From Antedon mediterranea (lineage: Eukaryota; Echinodermata; Crinoidea; Comatulida; Antedonidae), in the NCBI RefSeq assembly GCF_964355755.1, contig NC_092675.1:19482912-19546911 (forward strand): DNA of 64,000 bases, written 5' to 3'. The notes under the pieces were generated by a model. The model saw only the letters and a program-made list of their open reading frames with translations, was not told the DNA's origin and ran no database searches. Position 1 is the stretch's first letter. Every line of letters begins with the position of its first letter. The position numbers were made by a program, and so were the translations under genes. This document shows, piece by piece, positions 1-12,864 of the stretch.

Positions 1-97
1 GATGTCGGCCTCTGAGATATTCAAGAGATCAATTATGATATCATATTGAAATCACAAATAGATACCAAAGTGATATCAGCAATTGATATCATAAAAT

Positions 98-250
98 GAG
101 ATCATGGTGAGATTGCCATGAAGATAATAAGGAGATCATGGTGAGATCGCCATGAGATAATAATGAGATCATAGTGAGATCGCCATGATATACTAATGAG
201 ATCATGGTAAGATCACAATGAGATCCTGATGAGGTCGCCATGAGATAATT
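98..250. repeat. GAGATC-rich minisatellite
   Basis: About four to five imperfect tandem units of roughly 33-35 bp, each starting near GAGATCATGGTGAGAT and containing CGCCATGAGATAAT. The preceding bases 1-97 carry scattered GATATC words like those of the larger satellite at 2.9-4.3 kb. Open frames here are by-products of the repeat. Confidence 0.75.
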
Positions 251-299
251 ATAATAAATAATCATAGGAAATAATGGTGAGATCACTTTGAGCCTAACA

Positions 300-2495
300 A
301 TAATAAATATACCATAGAAATATCTTTGATTTAGTGCCTATTCTTGCGGACTAGATGTTACACTCTCAATAACATGATCCTCCCCTACCGCGAGAGTCAT
401 AAATAAACCAAATACAAGTAATGTAATAATAGGCAAGTAACATTTTATTATTACAAGCTATTTTAAAATCTTGATTAAACAAAAAATAGTAAGCAAAGTG
501 TCTATTAAAATTAAAAAGGAAGCTGAAAAAAAGTTGTTATTCTATGTTGGTTTGTTGGTATATTTTATCGGATCTACGGCACGTGGTTAAAGCGGAGTTA
601 TAATGATGTTAGTAAAAAAAATAGTAGTTCCATGTGTGTCTTGGAGTTGGTGGGGCTGCTTTTCTTTTAATTCTGCTCGCAGCATTTGAAAGAAAAACCT
701 CCATCTGTTTTCCGGCTTCCATTTTTACTGTTGTATTGATGTACTACTTTCCCCTCTTCACTTTTATGTTGTCATCCTTGTGGAAGTGTTTCACTGTAGC
801 TGCAACAGCAAAATAAATAATATATTATAGGCCTATTTCATTTTATTAAAAAATCAGTTATTGCACTACCCAATTTGAGAAATATGTGCCACCCCCTTTC
901 AAAAGCAAATCTAATTCGCCGAGATCCGGGCCACTCACAGGACTAAAGCATTTCTAGCTTTAATTGTGTACAGTACTGTACACTTATATCTTGAGTGAGA
1001 TCTGGGTGCAGCACAGCATCATAAGAATTGGGCTACAGATTTTACTCAACATCTGCATAGGCCTATACATAGTTCAATATGTAGTACCTAGTAAAAGGAT
1101 TTAAAACTATTTTAAAATTATTTTATGAAAAACTACAGAGTTTGGTCAGTAATATGTTTAAAATTTAAACATTTTTTAACGGATTTAAAGTTAATAGTTA
1201 TAGATTCCAACAACATTATACGTTGAAAATAGATAATTTAATCTCGTATTTATAATACGCATTGTGCTACAGTACTTTTTTTTTAAAGGTTATGTATGGC
1301 CTATAAATAGTTCAATATGTAGTACTGTACTTAGATAAATAATGCATACACAATCACTATATAAAGTCTCAAATTATAAATGGATATAAATAATATTACT
1401 GTAACAGTGTAATAATTATTGCACAACATAATTATTATCAAGTCAATGAGTAAAGCACTAAATACCAACCTTTTATTTCTGAAATCATTGATCATCCCAT
1501 ATTAGATATTATCTCAATGGTCATCTGTATACTGTATTTAGATGCACATCATGTCACATCACCTTCACCTCAGTGAAAGCTAGGGCAAATCGGACCACTG
1601 GACAGCAACACTTGTTTATACTGTAGTAACTCCCGTTAGAAATCCCATTAGAACAATTATAAATTCCACAATATACCAACTCAGTGAAAAGTTAATAGAT
1701 TATCATTATTCTCTCCAGTCTTCGGACAAGCAAAATTAGTTCAATTCAATAAAGCTCATATACATTCAACAGTATTATTACTTCTTTTAATGTAAAACAA
1801 CCGTCAACGTATATCAGAAGATATTACAGTTTACTGTATTAAAACAGTTATTATTCCATTGCTGTCTTTTCTAGCTAATGGCTTGTTATGGCCTACTTAG
1901 CTACTTACTAGGCTATAGGCCTACATCTGAAAAAAAGAAAGTGAGTGAGTGTATTGTATAGCTGTGATACCTAGCATGTGTTTATAGGAGCTGCAGACAG
2001 CCTAGCCAGGCCTACAACATACCATTTTATAACCTTCATAAAAAGTACTGGAGTTATCCTTGGCATAGTATCCAGTAATTATAATACAGTTGAGTTCAGC
2101 ACCCTGCCAGGCTCTAGTTAGTTTCTTATTATCACAACACAAGCCAAGTGGACTAAGGCTATAGTTATTATTGTAAACTAGTTAAACTGTAAGGACTACG
2201 CTTATAAATTAGTAGATTACTAAATAAAAACAAGACTGTTTTCTTACCTGTATTTACAATTATCAAAAAGATGAGTCTTTGTCTCAACACCACCACCATC
2301 AACACCAAGCAACTGACAACAGTTTAAAAAGTGTATCAAAATGAAACGAACCAATGACAAGCTTGTATCTTATGAAATTTGATCTTGCGTGAAAGGTCAT
2401 TTTGATTCAATACAACTGGTATAGGCTATACATTACTATATGTAGAACATTTGTATTAAAACAAATACTGTATAATATATAAAACCATGTTGTCA
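300..2495. other. Intergenic, no gene seen
   Basis: AT-rich sequence with no open frame that looks like a known protein. The short frame at 634-816 has no recognisable similarity and no splice context. The palindromic word TAGGCCTA and relatives occur several times. Confidence 0.5.
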
Positions 2496-2499
2496 TTTT

Positions 2500-2806
2500 A
2501 ACCAAAATTGTCAAATGAATTTCAACGTTAAATTAACGTTAAAATAACACTGATAAACAAACAAACTTAATAGTTGGTTAAAAACACTACATAACTTCAA
2601 CCTTTTTTGACAAAAATGTCAACTAAATTTGAACATTATTTCAACGTTAAATTAACATTGATAAATAAACGTAAAAGGTTAGTTAGAAAGACAATGTTAT
2701 TTCAACGTTGAATCAACGTTTAGAATACGCTGTTAACATCATTTCAACACATCAACGAAATTTTAACGTTGATTCAAACGTTGGAATTATGTTCTGTGCC
2801 CACTGG
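2500..2806. repeat. AACGTT palindrome-rich interspersed repeat
   Basis: Repeated TTCAACGTT / AACGTTGA words in both orientations, so the tract is full of short dyads. It ends near TGTGCCCACTGG. Similar CAACGTTGAA-rich tracts are common in aquatic animal genomes. I cannot assign a transposon family. Confidence 0.5.
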
Positions 2807-2880
2807 AATATATTTTGTTAGAGTTTAATGAGCATGGCGAGGTATGAAATAAAATGTTATCCCAAGGTATGAGACTGATG

Positions 2881-4350
2881 TAAGTCTGAGATTATCGGAT
2901 GATATCATAAAATTAAAAGTTTCATATCAGAATTGATCATTGTATTATATAATTAGTATGAGAAGTTTCTGATAGACTGATATCTAAATTATATTATGTA
3001 TATGATATCATTGTGTGAGAGGTTGCCGATATCAAACTGATATCTGAGTTATATCATATTGTATGATATCATTTGTGTAAGAATTTGCCGATATCAGACT
3101 GATATCTTAGTTATATCATATTGTATGATATCATTGTGTAAGAAGTTGCCGATATCAGACTGATGTCTGAGTTATATCATTTTGTATGATATCATTTGTG
3201 TAAGAAGTTGCCGATATCAGACTGATATCTTAGTTGTATCATATTTTATGATATCATTGTGTAAGAAGTTGCCGATATCAGACTGATATCTTAGTTATAT
3301 CATATTGTATGATATCATTGTGTGAGAGGTTGCCGATATCAGACTGATATCTAAGTTATATCATATTGTATGATATCATTAGTGTGAGAAGTTGCCGATA
3401 TCGGACTGATATTTTAGTTATATCATATTGTATGATATCATTGTGCAAGAAGTTGCCGATATCAGACTGATATCTTAGTTATATCATAAGTATGATATCA
3501 TTTGTATAAGAAGTTGCCGATATCAGACTGATATCTAAGTTATATCATAAGTATGATATCATTTGTGTAAGAAGTTGCCGATATCAGACTGATATCTTAG
3601 TTATATCATATTGTATGATATAATTGTGTGAGAAGTTGCCGATATCAGACTGATATCTGAGTTATATCATAATGTATGATATCATTTGTGTGAGAAGTTG
3701 CCGGTATCAGACTGATATCTTAGTTATATCATATTGTATGATATCATTGTGTAAGAAGTTGCCGATATCAGACTGATATCTTAGTTATATCATATTGTAT
3801 GATATCATTGTGTGAGAGGTTGCCGATATCAGACTGATATCTTAGTTATATCATATTGTATGATATCATTGGATTTGTGTAAGAAGTTGCCGATATCAGA
3901 CTGATATCTTAGTTATATCATATTGTATGATATCATTGTGTGAGAAGTTGCCGATATCAGACTGATATCTTAGTTACATCATATTGTATGATATCATTGT
4001 GTGAGAAGTTGCCGATATCGGACTGATATCTAAGTTATATCATATTGTATGATATCAAAGTGTGATAAGTTTCTTATATCAGACTGATATCTGAGTTTTA
4101 CCATATTGTATGACATCAAAGTGTGATAAGTTTGTGATATCAGAATGATATCTCAATTATATCATATTGTTTGATATCATTAGTGTGAAAATTTTTTGAT
4201 ATCAGACTGATATCTGAGTTGTATCATGTGTATGATATCATTAGTGTGAAAAGTTTTTGATATCAGACTGATATCTTAATTGTATCACATGTACGATATC
4301 AGTCGTGTGAGATGTTTCTGATATCATAGTGATATGTGGTTTATATCATG
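2881..4350. repeat. 61-bp satellite with two dyads per unit
   Basis: About two dozen head-to-tail units of roughly 61 bp. A typical unit contains GATATCAGACTGATATC (8-bp arms, 1-base centre) and ATATCATATTGTATGATAT (8-bp arms, 3-base centre), separated by variable TTGTGTAAGAAGTTGCC-like DNA. Central units are most alike, while edge units (before 3,000 and after 4,060) are diverged, as expected of unequal exchange. No coding potential. Confidence 0.95.
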
Positions 4351-4565
4351 TCTTGACTGGGCATGGTTAACATTTTTTAGAATAGCTCTACTTTTTTCTA
4401 GAGTTTGCATGTCACAGAAGGAAGATAAGCTACAAAGTTGACAACCTATTAATTTAGAACTTAAGTTAACAATTCTTTGTAGTGAGTTTCTCTCTTTGAC
4501 CCTAAGACTAAAAAACCAGCATATAAAGGAAAAAAGTTAAAACGTTCTTAATAAAGGAATTATAA

Positions 4566-4977
4566 AAAAAGCCTGAGAATTACTTTATCTATCGACATTA
4601 AAATGGTTCAGCTTCCTTAACAGATAAAGTCTCTGGTGTCCTTTCTTTACTATTCATGCCTCTGTATTTAATTCCCAGCTGAGATTTTCCTCAAATATAG
4701 TACCTAGGTATTTAAAGGAATGGACAATATCGCTGGTTCGTCATTTATGATGGATACCAGAGGGCTGCGTCCTTTCTCCTTCCTAAAATCTACAATCATG
4801 TCCTTGGTTTTGGTCACATTGGGTTCCAAGTAGAAGTTTCCACAAAATTGGATAAAACAATCTAATGCGGAACCATGACCGTCCTGTGAATTTTGAAGGA
4901 GAGACAGCAAGACAGTGTCGTCAGCAAATTTGACAAGATGACTATTGTCCTGTTCTCTGCGACAGTCATCATTCTTC
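4566..4977 (-). mobile_element. LINE reverse-transcriptase fragment
   Basis: Minus-strand translation gives a piece of a non-LTR reverse transcriptase. It contains KFADDTVLLSLL (catalytic FADD box), then NVTKTKDMIVDFRK, SFKYLGTIFEE and, after a frameshift, QRLYLLRKLNHFNV. This order is typical of CR1/L2/Rex-like elements. The copy is truncated at both ends and frame-broken, so it is a dead remnant. Confidence 0.85.
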
Positions 4978-4982
4978 TAGCT

Positions 4983-6005
4983 AGCATTATTTTTCCTATT
5001 TCATGATGATACAATTATAGGTACAGGAAAAACATTATTTGCACCAAATACTACCAAAATATAAATAAAATATATATAACCATGATTTAGTTTTACGTAA
5101 AAGGTCAATGACCTCTATAGTTACATAAAAACTGTTGTATCAATTAGTTTTTAGAGTAAGCAATACATATTATACACATTTGTAGTTATTTAGATGTTAT
5201 TGGCAGGCATAAAATAATGTTACCTACTACTACACTACCTGTTGTTGATAACAATTTATCATTATTATAGGATTATTTTTATTATTGTTATTATTATTTA
5301 TTTATTTATTATAAGTGCATAATTAATTCAAAATACTTAACATCATTTTTCCTAATTCATATGACGATAGGTACAGAAAAAACACAAGTTACATCAAATG
5401 CATCGACAATTATGGAATAAGACATTGCATGTTAATAATTTTGTTAGGAAAAATTTGAGTTTTTGTAAAAGGTCAATAACCTTTTGACCTCTAGTTACGT
5501 ATAACTGTTGTATTAATTGTTTTTTTAATGTATATTAGTAGGATATATATACTCTACACATTGGTACTAAATCTATTTAGATATGATTATAAAATAATAG
5601 ATTATAGGCATAAACGCTACCCCCTACCCCAAAATTGTTTACATTACATTTGATCAAGAATCAATTTCAATAATAATAGTACATCATTACTTAAAATTCT
5701 TCTAGTTAACATCATGTTTCCTATTTTATATATCGATAGGTACAGAAAAAACACAATTTTGATTAAAATGCATCCACAATTATGGCATACGATATTGCAG
5801 TTAATCATTTTTTTAAGGAAAAAATGATTTTTTGTAAAAGGTCAATAACCCTTTGACCTCTAGTTATATAAATAAGTGTTGTATTTTGTTTTTTTAAATT
5901 GCATTTTAGAAAGAAATATATATTCTACACATTGATATCAAGATTATTGAGATTGGATTATAAACCCACAAGTTATGGGCATAAATGTTACCCCTACCCC
6001 AAAAA
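4983..6005. repeat. Three copies of a ~360-bp unit
   Basis: Three related blocks start near 4,983, 5,338 and 5,700. Each has the same order: CATnnTTTTCCTA, a GATAGGTACAG(A)AAAAACA box, a GTAAAAGGTCAAT(A/G)ACC box with GACCTCTAGTTA, then a TTATACTCTACACATT-like end. Copy 1 is the most diverged. Blocks 2 and 3 both end at CCCCTACCCCAAAA. They could be a tandemly duplicated LINE tail or a long-period satellite. No protein is encoded. Confidence 0.75.
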
Positions 6006-6176
6006 TATTGACGGAATAAAATCACTATATAGTTGTTGAGATTACGTAAAAAATAATGTGTTCCAATGCTTCAATTTTCGGTGACTTTTAATATGTCATT
6101 CTAAACTACATTTGGAATGAAAAAATTAATGTTTCGTTACTATTGCAATTTGTGGTGGGTTTACCTCTAAATATCA

Positions 6177-6369
6177 CTAGATTGACTGGACTAGCGGTGG
6201 AAGGTCTGACAATTTAAGAGCAGACTCGTAGGATACATAGTTCATACCATAAATGATTCGTAGAGCTCTTTTTTGAACTCTTTCTATTGACTTAGTTTGG
6301 TCTTTCGTAATTGAACTGTGCCACACAGGGCATGCATATTCAACTAAAGGACGTATATAGCGGCGTTTT
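6177..6369 (-). mobile_element. 3' tail of a second LINE (CR1/jockey-like)
   Basis: Minus-strand translation reads IRPLVEYACPVWHSS followed by SIERVQKRALRIIYG and ends at a stop (TAG at 6,177-6,179). This is the conserved end of CR1/jockey-type reverse transcriptases. It abuts, in the same orientation, the end of the larger L1/Tx1-like element at about 6,370, so two unrelated LINE tails are joined. Confidence 0.8.
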
Positions 6370-6375
6370 TTGTAA

Positions 6376-8705
6376 GAAATATTTCTTGTTTAATATAATG
6401 TGTTTATAGATATAATGACAATTTCTCGTGTTCACAGAAATGAATGTCTGTAATTTAGATTCAACTTCATTAGTTGTGTTTACACTTTGTTCAATTAATT
6501 TATGTTTCCAGAGCTTTGGAATTGAATTTACAATCTGGTGATATAATAAGAAGTCTGGTTTAAAATTATATTTTTGGTTAAATTCGTAGTTCTAATATTT
6601 TCTCTTCTTTGTTCACGATATCTTTTGCATAGTTTACATTTTTATCCAACCAATTTTTTTCAACTTTAAATTCTCTTTTATCAAAACATGAGTTGTTCCA
6701 TAAAGATTGATTTAAGATGTCCTCTATCGTATACGGTTCTACAAAATTGTATTCACTCCACGCAGAGAGTATATCTTTATGGAACCTTTCAAATTGTTTT
6801 AATATTTTTGAAGATTTAGAAAAGTTGGTTTCGAAAACAATATTTCCTCCAACCTCTTTAATCTTACTTTTTAAAAACACTTTCCACTTGGATTGATTTC
6901 CATCAAGATATCTTTTCACCCAACATGATTTGAGAGATGTACAGTAACTCTTAATATGGGGAATTTTTAACCCTCCTTCGTCAAAATTGTTAAGCATGAC
7001 TTTTCTTTTGACTTTATCGGGTTTTCCGTTCCATATAAATTTAAATATTTTACTTTGAATATCTTGAAGGAAACAATCGGGTGGATCTGGTAAATTCGAG
7101 AAAACATACGTGAATATCGGGAGAAACAGTGACTTAATAATAGTTGCTTTTCCAAACAAAGTAAGTGAGCGTTGTTTCCACATATTTAATACTTGTTCAG
7201 CATTCTTAGCTTTATCTGGAAAATTGAGTCTGAAAATATCATTAAAATTACAAGAAATATTAACACCCAAGTATTTTACTGGGCCTTTGGTCCAAGAAAT
7301 ACTTTTCTCAGATGGCGTTTTATAGTCGCAGTTTCTTAACGATCCTATTCTCATAATGTGCAGAATATATAGAAAATTCATCCAGTATATCTAGAATCTG
7401 TTTAATTGAGTTTTGGTCTTTGAGAAAAAACACAGTGTCATCTGCAAATTGGCTAATTCTTATGTCTACATTATTGTACTCTATACCTTTAAATGTGTCT
7501 GATTGACGTACCATGTTACCTAGTGTTTCTGCACAAATTATAAAAAGATATGGGGATAAGGGACATCCTTGACGCAGGCCTCGTTTTAAATTGAAGAATT
7601 TTGAGGTTACCCCGTTATTTATAACGCAACTAACAATGTCTTTTATCCAATTTATCATATTTTTACCAAAGCCAAATCTCTTAAGAGACATATCAAGGAA
7701 GTCCCATTTTACCTTATCGAAAGCCTTTTCGAAATCTACAAAAAATAGTAAGTTTGGCTTGTTGTGCATTTCTGCATATTCTATTACATCATAGACCAAT
7801 CTTATGTTTTCTCCAATATAGGCCCCTATCTGCCTTTAAGAAAGCCCGTTTGATCAGGATTAATTACTGATGGCAGCACACATTTTAAACGAGTCGCAAT
7901 GGCTTTTGCTACAATTTTATAATCCACATTTAAAAGCGAGATGGGACGCCAGTTTTTCAGTAATAGCGGAGATTTATCTTTTTTCGGTATAAGTGATATC
8001 ACCCTAGTTTCTGGGAGATACTTAAAAACCCGGATTGGAAAGAATAATGGTAAGCGTTAATTAGCGTATCTTTTATATCATTCCAAAAATAGTTTATAAA
8101 ACTCGGCAGGAAAAGCATTTGTCCCAGGGGTTTTATTGTTATCCATCGTTTTTAATGCTTCTAAACATTCTGTATCTCTAAGGGGCTGGTCACATATAGA
8201 TTCATCATCTTTATTGATTTTATCTATGTGTATCTTGTCAAAAATATCAGCAGGGTTGACATTGTTATTTTTGCCTTCAAAACTATATAATGATTCATAG
8301 AATCGTTTTTCTTCATTTATCTGTTGTAAGTTTAGTTATATGCTTTTTATTATAATTCCTCCTCTCTAAATTAAGGAAATATTTCGTGCTTTTTTCTCCT
8401 TCTTCTATCCAACGGGCTTTGGATCGAATCAGTGAGCCACGTGTTCTAATGTCATAGATTGATTCTAGTTCGTTTCTTTTAATTTGGATCATTTCGGTTA
8501 TTTTTTCATTACTGTTTACGCAATATTGCTCTTCTAAGGTTTTGATTTCATTGTTTAATCGATCCACGTCTTTTTTAATTGTTTTATTTAGTCTACCAGA
8601 ATACGACATTGATGTTCTCCTTGTATTGTATTCCAAATGTGAACCAAGTTGTTTTTCATAATTATCTTTTTTAGTACTGTAATTGCAAAATATTGTATCA
8701 AACAA
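6376..8705 (-). mobile_element. 5'-truncated, frame-broken L1/Tx1-like LINE
   Basis: Remnant of a long non-LTR retrotransposon read on the minus strand. 8,313-8,705 encodes the connector before the reverse transcriptase (SKARWIEEGEKSTKYFLNLE). About 8,085-8,160 gives a PGTNAFPAEFYK-like block. 7,320-7,799 encodes the palm with VDFEKAFDKVKWDFL, GLRQGCPLSPYLF and the catalytic FADDT. 6,578-7,381 encodes the thumb and C-terminal region (VKYLGVNIS, GKATIIKSLFLPIF, FIWNGKPDKVKRK, GGLKIPHIKS). Similarity continues weakly to 6,376. The endonuclease half is absent and there are several frameshifts and stops, so it is inactive. The RQGCPLSPYLF style and C-terminal region point to the L1/Tx1 group; this clade call is inference. 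Confidence 0.92.
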
Positions 8706-8939
8706 TCGCTATGAAAAACACTACGTGTGTTAAAATATATTTAGTGGTACTTTTAGCGCGGTTGCAGCTAGCGACAGAACATCATTTGTAAACGTGTTTC
8801 TAAATAATAAACATGATTGTCTATTCCTGTCGATCAGGTGGAATGTCATACTTTAAAAATGTAAATATATATTTTATGTGTTATACTTTATTTACGAGTG
8901 GCTGGCCACTATTATAGAGCATTAATTTAATGTATATAA

Positions 8940-8976
8940 AATAAAAATATATTATATATTATTATTATTATTATTA

Positions 8977-9012
<36 letters not shown>

Positions 9013-9025
9013 TATTAAATAATAA
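8940..9025. repeat. ATT microsatellite
   Basis: Run of ATT trinucleotides with one phase slip, followed by AAT/ATA-rich sequence. Confidence 0.9.
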
Positions 9026-10244
9026 TAATATACTTGGCCTCGGAATCAATAACTGTATTTTGGCATGATAATTTTGAAACTTGTAACTATATCTTAATAA
9101 AAAACAAACTACAGTAACCTCTATCCTTGTATTTTATTGTGTGTTTATGTTTACTTAAAATAACTAGGAACTCACAGAAACAATTAAGAATTTAGATTTT
9201 TTTTTTTATTGCAAAATTTTTATAAATCTCATTTGAAAAAAAAAATCAATACACGTTATTTTTTCTAGTGTTTTAACCATAATTGGTCCAGATTTATGAG
9301 GATACATCGCAATTGACCAATTTACAACTTATCACGGAAGTTCGTAAACGAGTTCGAAATCCATCATGATTTTACAATAAAAACCGTTGTCAACAAGTAC
9401 TTCAGTCTGAACCATTGTCTGATCCTTGTATTGTATGTATTGTATGCTTCGTGTACGCGGTTGGCGCCTGTACAATGGGTGATTTTGTATTTTATAATTA
9501 TATAATAAATAATAATAATAAAATAATTCAGCTGAGATGTTATTTCATTATCATCATCATTCATTGCTATTGACGAATTTTTAATAATAAAGCAACATGT
9601 TTCCGCATGAAAGGAAGTTTTTTTCAGGTTCAGTGAACGTAATGATGGCAGATTTTTTATTTTATTTCCTTCCTAATCGTCTTCCCAGAATCATCACATG
9701 AATCTTGTAATAATTGTATCCGGTACTATATAATATACCAGTAAGTGGCACACGATCTTCACATAACATAAGGATAAGATTATAATAGGCTAGTAGGTAC
9801 AGAATAACAACCACTAAATAAGTTTAATGATTTATTGCATAGCATGTGAGTCGTTGAACTTTCAATTAATATTATATTAAGAAAAAAAAACAATTACAAT
9901 ATAGACATATTCAGAAGAGTAAGACGAATCGATTTTAAAAAAAAGATATTACATTATGTATGTTTGTTGCTTATACAAAAAAAAACATATTTACTAAAGC
10001 CATTTAAATTGTCTTATTATTTTTGTTGTCATAATTTTGTTATTGTTAACATTTCTGTTTTCTAATTCTTATTTACCTTTTTTAATTAATGCTACAATGG
10101 TAAGTTAATAATTTAGGGCTTTACTTTGTTATTTCTTTTTATCTGGCTTTCTTTGAAGAGTATCAATCAAGCCCTAATTGGAACATTTTTTGTCCGACAT
10201 TAAAAAAAAAAATGAAAATTAAAAATGGAATCTAATTTAAAATC
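9026..10244. other. Intergenic and 3' flank of sialyltransferase 1
   Basis: AT-rich with no convincing coding region. On the minus strand an AATAAA (plus 9,831-9,836) lies about 410 bases after the sialyltransferase stop and could be its poly(A) signal. Confidence 0.4.
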
Positions 10245-12864
10245 TCACCAGGTAGTACTTGTAAAATCAAACATTTGCGATAATGATTTAGCAACTCGAA
10301 ACATTTGAATTAAGATAAATAGACAAGACAAAGTAAACAGCATTAGGTATATTGGTGATTTTGGAACTTTGTATTGCGTTTTTATACCCTGCCTTTTTAA
10401 ACGTTTCACTTCTCGTAAATTTGCTAAATCAAGCTCATGAATAAACGGCGAATTTAACTTTTTGTCGTCGTTAACTGAAGATAAATTCCATAAAGGATAG
10501 TGAAATCTAATGTTATTATATCGCTTTGCCCAACGTGCAAACACTGCTTTTTCTGTGATAAATAAATGACCCGTGTCCAAGTTGATCTCACTTTTCTTAT
10601 AGTAAGCACACTCTTTGTGCCCATTTTTCTCATAGTAGTGGTATAAGGTTGGGTCTGATTTTCTGAAAAGGAACAATGAACACTTGTTTATTCTGTATGA
10701 GACATTAAGCCTAAAGATTTGTTTACCTTGTTTTGTATTGGTTTGTAACAAAGATATAATAGTATCATATGGATTAGGATGCCGGGATCAGAATCAAACT
10801 AGTAGCATTTAGTAAAATACCGGTTGAATAGTATGAGCCTAGTAGTAGTAGGTATTGTAGTAACTTAGTTAAAAGTGTGGTCATTTTCTTACCCATAAAA
10901 GGAACAATAGGCTATGAAGAAGATTTCCTTTCCCCTAACTCATGTAATGTTAACTGATGTGTTGTTTTTGTTCTCCTCTTTTTGTTAGAAACTGCAAATT
11001 GCATTAGGACTTACTTTTAGGTTTGAACAGAATATAGTTTTTGATATTAATTATGTTTAGTCAATTATTTCAAACATTTTATTCTAGATTGAGTTTTGCT
11101 TGTTAAGTAGGCTTAACGTGTGTAAAATACAAACGGAATTCATTCGATTAACGAACTACAAAAATAGAGGGCGTGGGTTTATGTTTTTTTTAAACCAAGC
11201 CAGTGTAACTTGTTTTGTTAAATGTTAGGCATTAAGTATACATTGTTTCTAGTAAACGCAATTAAATATTACGTTCTTGAATCTGAAATTGATTTTGACC
11301 AAAATAAATGAAAGGCCTACCTGCACAACTCGTACTGCGTCATACCGTATACGTGAATCTCACTACAGATACTTAAAGAGAGAAGCATCGTCTGCCATCC
11401 AGTTGTAAACCATGTTTTCAACTTTGACCTGACAGGAAATTATACGATACATTTAACATACATTTAATCACCCTCAGATCCGCCATATTTTCAAGTGAGA
11501 TAAGAACAGTGTATAATGTTTCGATTTTATCAATATTTTTTTTTAAAATTTAAGTGACATTATTTTTACCTTTGAAAGCCAGTCTCGATCAGAAATATAT
11601 CCTCGACAACCATTAAAGCACGTTTTAAGGGAATGTAAAATTCCAGATTAGAAAACTGTTTCGATAACTTCTTTGCGATCATTATTTCAGGCCCAGTCAT
11701 GTTAACTGTATCATTATACAGCCAAGGCATTATAATAAGTGTATGGTTCGTTTTGTTTTTGCTAATTTCCCCCCGTGGATTTGGAAAGAGTAATTTTGAT
11801 TTGTTTTGCAAGAATTTAGCATTCGCGTTTCCGACTACTCGAATGTCTGTTCGTCTTCCGACATCTTTTTCGTATCCAGTCACCGGTGCGTTGTTCATTC
11901 GAATAACACAGTCTGATTCGTCAATTTTCATCCCGGCACTTTGATTTACAAGTCTGCCCGAACTCATGACAACTGCGCATGTGGAACATTTGCGATCTAA
12001 AGTCTCGAAATCAAGTGAATAAATATTAGCACTTTAAAAAACGGTTACGAATTTTTTTAAGAATTAAAATCAACAAACAAGATACGGTATTTAAAATGAC
12101 TTCCAAAACAGTTTTGCTTCCAAGTGTGTCTCCAATCTTAAACGTTTGGTGGACCAATTTTGTTTTAACAAACCTCTCTAGGCTAGGTGGTCTCCTTGAT
12201 TGTAAAAAAATTGTAAAAAATTCAAAAACCTGTTTAATTTCTGATTTAGGCTATAACAAACAATCACAGTTCCATTTTTTGATATATACATCAAATTTGA
12301 TTTAATCTACAAGATTTTAATCAAAGGTGGTTTGAAATTTGTTCAAATCAATAAGCGTGTAATATAAATAAGGCTCAACAGAAATGGGCTATTGTTGAAG
12401 AACTGAATTATACATAAAATTCAAATTTCGTTTTATAAGCTTTATATTATTTATAGACATGTTATTTATTTTATCTGTAATTAGCCTATATACTGAAAGT
12501 TGAAATTAAATAAAATGGGCTTCCCTTCCTCACGAAAATAAACTCCACAAGTTCTTACCTGTTTTTTATATAAATGTGTATACATTTCGGCAAGATTCAT
12601 TATTAGCTGCGTAACCAATAGGTTTTTCTGAGATAAGTTAGGTGAGAACTTCGGCGGTAAAAAGTTTTTATTTTCTTGTGGAGTACGTAACGTCTGGATG
12701 TCATTCTTTTCTGCCGCCGATCGAAGACTAATAAGTTGGTTGAAGTCAAACGAACTTTGAGGGCGCAATGCATCATCTGATTTTATATACCGGTATATAA
12801 TAAACATGTTGAAAATTGAAAATATAACAATTGTGAATATCCATATCTTGTGTCGTTGTTGCAT
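10245..12864 (-). CDS. ST6GalNAc-type sialyltransferase 1 (GT29)
   Basis: Predicted Golgi type II enzyme that transfers sialic acid from CMP-sialic acid to glycans. Four coding exons join in frame: 12,559-12,864; 11,570-12,003; 11,321-11,428; 10,245-10,662 (intron phases 0, 2, 2), giving 421 residues. Residues about 8-26 form the N-terminal membrane anchor. Sialylmotif L starts at Cys111 (CSTCAVVMSSGRL... then RMNNAPVTGYEKDVGRRTD). Motif S is in exon 3 (TTGWQTMLLSLSIC...VYGM), motif III is YHYYEKNGHKEC and motif VS is HLFITE (His314, Glu319). RMNNAP with HYYE matches the ST6GALNAC III-VI subfamily, but acceptor specificity cannot be read from sequence. Unusual: a second strongly hydrophobic stretch at about 387-404, near the C-terminus. 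The paralogue at 25,072-27,821 has the same exon plan. Confidence 0.93.

Noticed and set aside
2881-4350. Regular repeat and spacer pattern resembling a CRISPR array
   Set aside because: The host is an intron-rich animal, spacers are related to each other rather than unique, and there are no cas genes. It is a satellite.
6578-7799. Active LINE
   Set aside because: The reverse transcriptase is split between frames, stops are present and the endonuclease part is missing.
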